26,351 nt of DNA, from assembly GCA_019137115.1 (NCBI GenBank), contig JAGVSV010000285.1:1-26351 (forward strand), read 5' to 3'. The notes beneath the pieces were generated by a model. The model was not told the origin of the DNA, did not search any database, and worked only from the letters and a program-made list of their open reading frames with translations. The position numbers and the translations under genes were made by a program. Below, piece by piece: positions 22,284-26,351 of this stretch. This stretch comes from Bacillota bacterium. GTDB lineage: Bacteria; Bacillota; Clostridia; Christensenellales; Aristaeellaceae. The stretch's first letter is position 1, and each line of letters starts with the position of its first letter.

Positions 22284-22313
22284 GCGCTTTTTGTTATTTT
22301 GTGATTTCTTTTT

Positions 22314-22452
22314 TGCCAGGAGCACGCCGGGAACGGGGCGCAGGCTCATGGGTTGGATGGCGACTCTCCGCGGCTCATGCACATGCCCTCGGGTGTATCG
22401 CAACGGCTGGAAACGCGCCGAAACCGGTCACGTTCCCCGCCGCGCCGTCACG
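22314..22452. other. Intergenic stretch between proS and the S10 promoter
   Basis: Between the proS stop codon and the A-rich region of the S10 promoter I see no gene with a ribosome binding site, no repeat and no hairpin followed by a T-tract. Transcription from proS may therefore continue into the S10 operon or end by a Rho-dependent mechanism. Confidence 0.5.
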
Positions 22453-23895
22453 TCAGTAGGATTTGGCGAAGTACATGACATATTGCGCCTTTTCGCCACA
22501 GCACACGCAGTGCTCGGCGAAGGGCGTCTGGTCAAAGGGCATGTTGCGCGAGGTGGCGCCAGTTTCGTCCTTGATTTTGTCCTCACACGCACGCTGGCCG
22601 CACCACATCGCGCGGGCGTACCCGCCGTCCACCTGTTGGGCCAACTCCTCCATGGTAAACACATCGGCGGTCTTTTCCTGCATGAAAGCGCGCGCCTGGG
22701 CAAGCAGCGAATCCTGGATTTCCTGCAGCAGCCCCTGCACGCCCTCCGCCAGGGTGCCCAGCGGCAGGGTGCCTTTTTCCAGCGTATCGCGGCGCATGTA
22801 GGTGGCCACGCTGTTTGCTACGTCGCGGGGGCCGATCTCCAGCCGCAGCGGCACGCCCTTTAGTTCCCACTCGTTGAACTTCCAGCCGGGGGACACATTG
22901 TCGCGGTCGTCCAGCTTGACGCGCACGCCGGCTTTTTTTAGCTGCGCAAAGGCGTTCTCACAGACTTCCATTACATTGCCCTTGTGGGCGGCGATGGGCA
23001 AGATCACCGCATGCAGCGGCGCGACGCGGGGCGGCAGGCGCAGGCCACGCTCGTCGCCGTGCGCCATGATGATCGCCCCAATCAGACGCGTGGACGCGCC
23101 CCAGCTGGTTTCATGGCAGAACTTGAGCGCCCCGTCCTTGTCCAGGTACTGGATCTCAAACGGCTCGGAGAAATTGGTGCCGAAGTTGTGCGAGGTCGCG
23201 GCCTGCAAGGCCTTGCCGTCCTGCATCATGGCTTCCACAGAATACGTGGCGCGGGCGCCGGCGAACTTTTCCTTGTCGCTTTTCTGCCCGGCAAACACCG
23301 GCACCGCCAGCGCGTCCTCGCACACCTCGCGGTAGATCTCCAGCATCTGCAGGGTTTCAGCCTGCGCTTCCTCGGCCGTGGCGTGCACGGTGTGGCCCTC
23401 CTGCCACCAAAACTCCGCCGTGCGCAGGAAGGGACGCGTGGTCTTCTCCCACCGCATGACCGAGCACCACTGGTTGTACAGCAGCGGCAGGTCGCGCCAG
23501 GACTGCACCCACTTGGCAAACATCGTGCAGAACATCGTTTCGCTGGTGGGCCGGATCGCCAGGCGCTCCTGCAGCACCTCGTTGCCGCCCTGGGTGACCC
23601 AGGCCACCTCGGGGGCAAAGCCTTCCACATGCTCGGCTTCCTTCAATAACAGCGACTCCGGGATCAGCATGGGCATGGATACGTTCTCATGCCCCGTTTC
23701 GCGGAACCGCGTGTCCATCTCGTCGCGGATCAGCTCCCAGATGCGGTTGCCGTAGGGCTTGAGCGCCATGCAGCCGCGCACCGGCGTATAGTCCATCAGG
23801 TCGGTCTGGGTCACCACGTCGGTATACCACTGGGAAAAGTTCTCGCTGCGCGGCGTGATGTGCTGGACAAAGTCGCGCTTCTCCTGTTTTGCCAT
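22453..23895 (-). CDS. proS: Prolyl-tRNA synthetase, short (archaeal/eukaryotic-like) type
   Basis: Charges tRNA-Pro with proline in the cytosol. From ATG at 23895 it has 480 residues, the short form without the editing insertion of E. coli-type ProRS. Class II motifs are visible: motif 1 around MPMLIPESLL, motif 2 in RPTSETMFCTMF and LRTAEFWWQEGHT, and motif 3 in EIGPRDVAN. The C-terminal domain has Cys432, Cys437, Cys463, Cys465 and Cys466 (ending CVCCGEKAQ...YFAKSY), a zinc-binding domain typical of this type. AGGAGG lies four bases before the ATG and directly follows the terminator T-tract of the T-box leader, so access to the ribosome depends on read-through. Residues upstream of the chosen ATG in the open frame correspond to leader RNA. 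Confidence 0.97.
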   Translation of the reverse strand: MAKQEKRDFVQHITPRSENFSQWYTDVVTQTDLMDYTPVRGCMALKPYGNRIWELIRDEMDTRFRETGHENVSMPMLIPESLLLKEAEHVEGFAPEVAWVTQGGNEVLQERLAIRPTSETMFCTMFAKWVQSWRDLPLLYNQWCSVMRWEKTTRPFLRTAEFWWQEGHTVHATAEEAQAETLQMLEIYREVCEDALAVPVFAGQKSDKEKFAGARATYSVEAMMQDGKALQAATSHNFGTNFSEPFEIQYLDKDGALKFCHETSWGASTRLIGAIIMAHGDERGLRLPPRVAPLHAVILPIAAHKGNVMEVCENAFAQLKKAGVRVKLDDRDNVSPGWKFNEWELKGVPLRLEIGPRDVANSVATYMRRDTLEKGTLPLGTLAEGVQGLLQEIQDSLLAQARAFMQEKTADVFTMEELAQQVDGGYARAMWCGQRACEDKIKDETGATSRNMPFDQTPFAEHCVCCGEKAQYVMYFAKSY

Positions 23896-23905
23896 GCTGC
23901 CTCCT

Positions 23906-23937
23906 AAAAAAATGCCCCGCCCTGTGCAGGGACGAGG
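23906..23937 (-). terminator. Regulated terminator of the proS T-box
   Basis: On the minus strand CCTCG..CCCTG pairs with CAGGG..CGGGG (5-bp CCCTG/CAGGG core with an imperfect outer stem), followed by GC and a run of seven T residues at 23906-23912. It overlaps the 3' half of the antiterminator region, as expected for a T-box. Confidence 0.87.
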
Positions 23938-24107
23938 AACTCGCGGTACCACCTTGCTTGATGCGTTCGCATCCGCTCTTACCCTTAACGCGGGAAACGG
24001 CGGGGATTGGCCGCGGCCAGGGGGTGGGTTGCCTTCCCGCACGCGCTTTCAGCCCATGGCGCGCTCTCTTTGTGTGGGTCAGTCGGCCCCCGATGCCTGT
24101 GCAATTC
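23906..24107 (-). promoter_or_regulatory. T-box riboswitch leader of proS (tRNA-Pro)
   Basis: The minus strand carries the T-box sequence AAGGTGGTACCGCGA at 23941-23955, whose UGGU would pair with the ACCA end of uncharged tRNA-Pro. Stem I features are present upstream: AAGAGAG (24064-24070) and GCTGAAAGC (24045-24053). Candidate specifier codons CCC or CCA lie around 24021-24028, within AACCCACC, which fits proline. The downstream terminator is at 23906-23937. Uncharged tRNA-Pro should stabilise the antiterminator and turn proS on. The 5' end is set from the predicted promoter. Confidence 0.9.
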
Positions 24108-24113
24108 CCGCAC

Positions 24114-24142
24114 ATTGTACAGGGTTTGTTTTGCCATTGCAA
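24114..24142 (-). promoter_or_regulatory. Promoter of proS
   Basis: TTGCAA (24137-24142) and TACAAT (24114-24119) on the minus strand are spaced by 17 bases. The -35 element starts two bases after the T-tract of the upstream terminator. The predicted start near 24107 gives a leader of about 210 bases, enough for the T-box. Confidence 0.82.
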
Positions 24143-24143
24143 G

Positions 24144-24185
24144 ATAAAACGGGGCTATCGTGGTTTCTATTAACGCGACAGCCCC
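24144..24185 (-). terminator. Rho-independent terminator of the ridA-dpaL-ygeY' unit
   Basis: On the minus strand GGGGCTGTCG (24176-24185) pairs with CGATAGCCCC (24151-24160), ten base pairs with one G-U wobble, around a 15-base loop, followed by GTTTTAT. The left flank is A-rich (GAAGAAA). It lies immediately after the last recognisable codons of the ygeY remnant. Confidence 0.8.
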
Positions 24186-24671
24186 TTTCTTCATCATGTT
24201 GTCGATCAGTTCCTGAAGGAGCTGTAACACGCTTTCCAGCGTTTCGCCCACCAGCAGCCTGCGGTCATAGGTGGCGCTGACGTACTCGGGTACCACGCTG
24301 GCGCCGGGGTAAGGGCTGGACTTGATGTCGGTCAGCTCCAGGATGCCGTCGCCCAGCACCGCGTGATGGGTGGGCTTCAGCTTGCGGATTTCCTCGATGA
24401 TGCCGCAGATCTTGTACACCGCGTTGATGCCCTTCTCGGGGTTGGCGGAGTGCGCGGGCTTGCCGAACACCTCCAGGCGGATTTCCGCGCGCCCGCGCTG
24501 GCCGATCTTGACATTGCCTTGTGACGCCTCGCCGATGACGACGTAGTCGGGCTTTACCTACGCGCTGATCTCGCGCGCGGCCGCGCCCTGCTCCTGCCCG
24601 GAATAGCTGGGGCTTTGGATCAGCCGCTGGGTGAGTTCCACCACCTGCGTACGGATGTCGTCCCTGTTCAT
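24186..24671 (-). pseudogene. ygeY: Remnant of YgeY-type M20 hydrolase, internal deletion and in-frame stop
   Basis: The start looks normal: AAAGGAGG, six bases, then ATG at 24671, encoding MNRDDIRTQVVELTQRLIQS and PSYSGQEQGAA, the N-terminus of the YgeY M20 hydrolase. At codon 38 an in-frame TAG (24558-24560) follows AREISA, and the next codons read VKPDYVVIGEAS, which belong far downstream in the family, well over 100 residues later. The missing part contains the metal-binding HxD and catalytic Glu region. The frame then continues recognisably: IGQRGRAEIRLEVFGKPAHS, LKPTHHAVLGDGILELTDI and SSPYPGASVVPEY, YDRRLLVGE, and stops being recognisable near LQELI, where the terminator begins. So the gene has lost its middle and its 3' end and cannot make an active enzyme. 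Its place after ridA and dpaL fits the known ygeX-ygeY neighbourhood. Confidence 0.88.
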
Positions 24672-24683
24672 GCCTCTCCTCCT

Positions 24684-25889
24684 TTATGCGCTGGGGTATG
24701 TGCCGTCCCAGACGATGTCGCGGTACCCCTGGCGGTCGGTGTCGCCCTCGGTGCTGATGAACAGCAGCACCGAATCCCTGTTGATGCCGAGCGCTTCCTT
24801 CATGCCGGCCAGGTTTTTGTCGGCCAGAATTTTCGCCACCACGCCGAACGGCGCGGCCCCGCTTTCGCCGGAAATGATCTGCGGGTCGCTGGGCAATGGG
24901 CTGCCCAACACGCGCATGCCGTAGGCGGCCAGCTCATCCGGCACGGAAATGAAGTTGTCGGCATAGTCCATCAGCACTTTTAGGCCCACGGTGTTGGGTT
25001 CGCCGCAGGCCAGCCCCGCCATGATGGTGAAGTACTCGCCGCCGATCAGCACGCGCTGGTTGGCGACCGCCGAGCGGTAGATGCAGTCCACCACATTGGG
25101 CTCCACCACCGTGATGATGGGCTTGTCCTCGCCCGGATAGGCGTTGGCAAAGAAGCCCGTGACCGCCGCCGCCAGTGAGCCAACTCCAGCCTGCACGAAC
25201 AGGTGGGTGGGCTTTTTCTTCATGGCTTTCAGGCTGTTTTCCATTTCAAGGGCCATGGTCATATAGCCCTGCATGATCCAGCGCGGGATGTCCTCATACC
25301 CTTCCCAGGCGGTGTCCTGCACCATCACGTAGCCGTTTTTCTGGGCGAGGTCGTCCGCCATGCGCACGGCTTCGTCGTAGTTGCAGTCCTCCACCGACAC
25401 TTTGGCGCCCTCGGCGGCAATGTTGGCAACGCGCTCCTCGGCCGCCCCCCTGGGCATGAACACAATGCTGTGCTGCTTTAGCTGGTTGGCCGTCCACGCC
25501 ACGCCGCGCCCGTGGTTGCCGTCGGTGGCGGTCACGAACGTGACGCTGCCCAGCTTGTCGCGGATTTCGTCCGACACCAGGCGCTCAAACGGCAATCTGG
25601 TCAGATCCTCCCCCAGCCGGTCGGCCACCACGCGGCCGATGGCATAGCTGCCGCCCAGCACCTTGAAGGCGTTCAGGCCGAAACGGTGGGATTCATCCTT
25701 GACGAGAATGTCCTTGGCGCCCAGTTGGTGGGCGAGCGCGGACAGCGGCTGGAAGGGCGTGGCCTTGTACATCGGGAAGCTTTTGTGGAACGCCGCGATG
25801 TCACGGGCGGTTTTCACATCCAGGAAGGATATGTCGTAGTTGCCGGGGCTTTCGCGGTGCAGTTGATGCAATTTCAAATCGTGTTTCAT
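24684..25889 (-). CDS. dpaL: Diaminopropionate ammonia-lyase
   Basis: PLP enzyme (YgeX) that cleaves 2,3-diaminopropionate to pyruvate and two ammonia. It has 401 residues, the family length. The PLP lysine is Lys76 in RFGLNAFKVLGGSYA, the catalytic aspartates correspond to Asp123 (TDGNHGRGVAW) and Asp192 (QDTAWEGYEDIP), and the phosphate loop is AGVGSLAAA around 234-242. ATG at 25889 has AAGGAG upstream. It lies between ridA, which removes reactive enamine/imine products of such lyases, and the ygeY remnant. Known ygeX genes often sit with ygeY and selenium-linked purine or amino acid catabolism genes; only part of that set is visible here. Confidence 0.95.
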   Translation of the reverse strand: MKHDLKLHQLHRESPGNYDISFLDVKTARDIAAFHKSFPMYKATPFQPLSALAHQLGAKDILVKDESHRFGLNAFKVLGGSYAIGRVVADRLGEDLTRLPFERLVSDEIRDKLGSVTFVTATDGNHGRGVAWTANQLKQHSIVFMPRGAAEERVANIAAEGAKVSVEDCNYDEAVRMADDLAQKNGYVMVQDTAWEGYEDIPRWIMQGYMTMALEMENSLKAMKKKPTHLFVQAGVGSLAAAVTGFFANAYPGEDKPIITVVEPNVVDCIYRSAVANQRVLIGGEYFTIMAGLACGEPNTVGLKVLMDYADNFISVPDELAAYGMRVLGSPLPSDPQIISGESGAAPFGVVAKILADKNLAGMKEALGINRDSVLLFISTEGDTDRQGYRDIVWDGTYPSA

Positions 25890-25924
25890 GGCAAGCTCCT
25901 TTTTATTCTTGGCGCGCTACATGC

Positions 25925-26317
25925 TTACAGCAGCGCCACCGCCTCGATCTCCACCAGCGCGTCCTTGGGCAGGCGCGCCACCTCCACCGCCGAGCGGGCG
26001 GGCACGGCGCCCTCGCCAAAGAACGCGGCATACACCTCATTCATCTGGGCGAAGGTGTTCATGTCCTTTAGAAACACGGTGGTCTTGACCACTTTGTCCA
26101 TGCCGGAGCCCGCCGCGATCAGAATGGCTTTGACGTTTTCCAGGCTTTGCCGGGTCTGCTCCGCCACGGTGGCGGGCATGGTGCCGTCCTTGGGGTTGAT
26201 GGGCAGCTGCCCCGAAGTGAACACAAAGCCTTTGGCTTTGACCGCCTGCGCGTAGGGGCCGATGGCCGCCGGGGCGTCCAACGTGTGGACGGGCTGTCTG
26301 CCGATGTTGCTGTTCAT
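25925..26317 (-). CDS. ridA: RidA family enamine/imine deaminase
   Basis: Trimeric cytosolic enzyme that hydrolyses 2-aminoacrylate and related enamines or imines released by PLP lyases. It has 130 residues with AAIGPYAQAVKAKGFVFTSGQ (18-38), the conserved Arg108 in VPARSAVEVARLP, and Glu123 in LVEIEAVALL, the usual catalytic pair. ATG at 26317 has GGAGG eight bases upstream. Directly downstream is dpaL, whose reaction passes through an aminoacrylate intermediate, so the pairing is functionally sensible. The promoter is outside the window. Confidence 0.96.
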   Translation of the reverse strand: MNSNIGRQPVHTLDAPAAIGPYAQAVKAKGFVFTSGQLPINPKDGTMPATVAEQTRQSLENVKAILIAAGSGMDKVVKTTVFLKDMNTFAQMNEVYAAFFGEGAVPARSAVEVARLPKDALVEIEAVALL

Positions 26318-26351
26318 GTGGGAATCCTCCTTTGTACGGTAAACCGGTCGG

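Noticed and set aside
22286..22313. T-rich tract on the plus strand as a terminator for plus-strand transcription
   Set aside because: No stable hairpin precedes it and there is no plus-strand gene. On the minus strand it is the A-rich region just upstream of the S10 promoter.
23896..24042. Earlier start for proS at 24042
   Set aside because: The additional codons are the T-box, its terminator and leader RNA; AGGAGG sits directly before the ATG at 23895.
24558..24560. TAG in the ygeY frame read through as pyrrolysine
   Set aside because: The family sequence between the two sides of the TAG, including the metal-binding region, is missing, so read-through would not restore an enzyme.
1..26351. 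Insertion sequences, prophage, CRISPR, rRNA or tRNA genes
   Set aside because: No transposase, integrase, direct-repeat array or structural RNA signature was found anywhere in the window.

Overview
The window is GC-rich chromosomal DNA in which every gene I can support lies on the minus strand. It looks like a GC-rich member of the Clostridia (Bacillota). The supporting signs are a T-box leader in front of proS, zinc-type S14 and S4, a KOW-domain protein between map and infA, the nadD-yqeK-rsfS gene order, consistently strong GGAGG ribosome binding sites and sigma-A-like promoters. The species cannot be named from this alone.

In transcription order (right to left) there are five units. (1) 24144-26351: ridA, the diaminopropionate ammonia-lyase gene dpaL (ygeX), and a gutted remnant of the M20 hydrolase gene ygeY, closed by an intrinsic terminator. 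(2) 22453-24142: proS, a short-form prolyl-tRNA synthetase, with its own promoter and T-box leader. (3) 6285-22283: one long merged S10-spc-alpha ribosomal operon, rpsJ to rplQ. It includes secY, adk, map, a KOW protein, infA and rpoA, starts from a strong promoter with a ~190-nt structured leader and ends at a terminator after rplQ. (4) 1684-6260: an operon encoding a NadD-YqeK fusion, the ribosome silencing factor RsfS, a cysteine-free ArsC/Spx-like protein and a secreted or anchored 5'-nucleotidase with a very long coiled coil. It has its own promoter and terminator. (5) 1-1659: thrC followed by the start of thrB (cut by the window edge), with its own promoter.

Units 2 and 3 make the translation, export and transcription core machinery. 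Unit 4 gathers proteins of dinucleotide and nucleotide turnover with a ribosome dimer-splitting factor, and is the most unusual part. Its NadD domain has lost several catalytic signatures, its ArsC-like protein has no cysteine, and its nucleotidase has an atypical architecture. Non-coding structure worth attention is the 132-nt structured spacer before rpsM (a candidate S4 autoregulatory site), the leader before rpsJ, and the T-box before proS. I found no mobile element, CRISPR array, rRNA or tRNA gene. All assignments come from reading the sequence and remembered family motifs; no database search was run.
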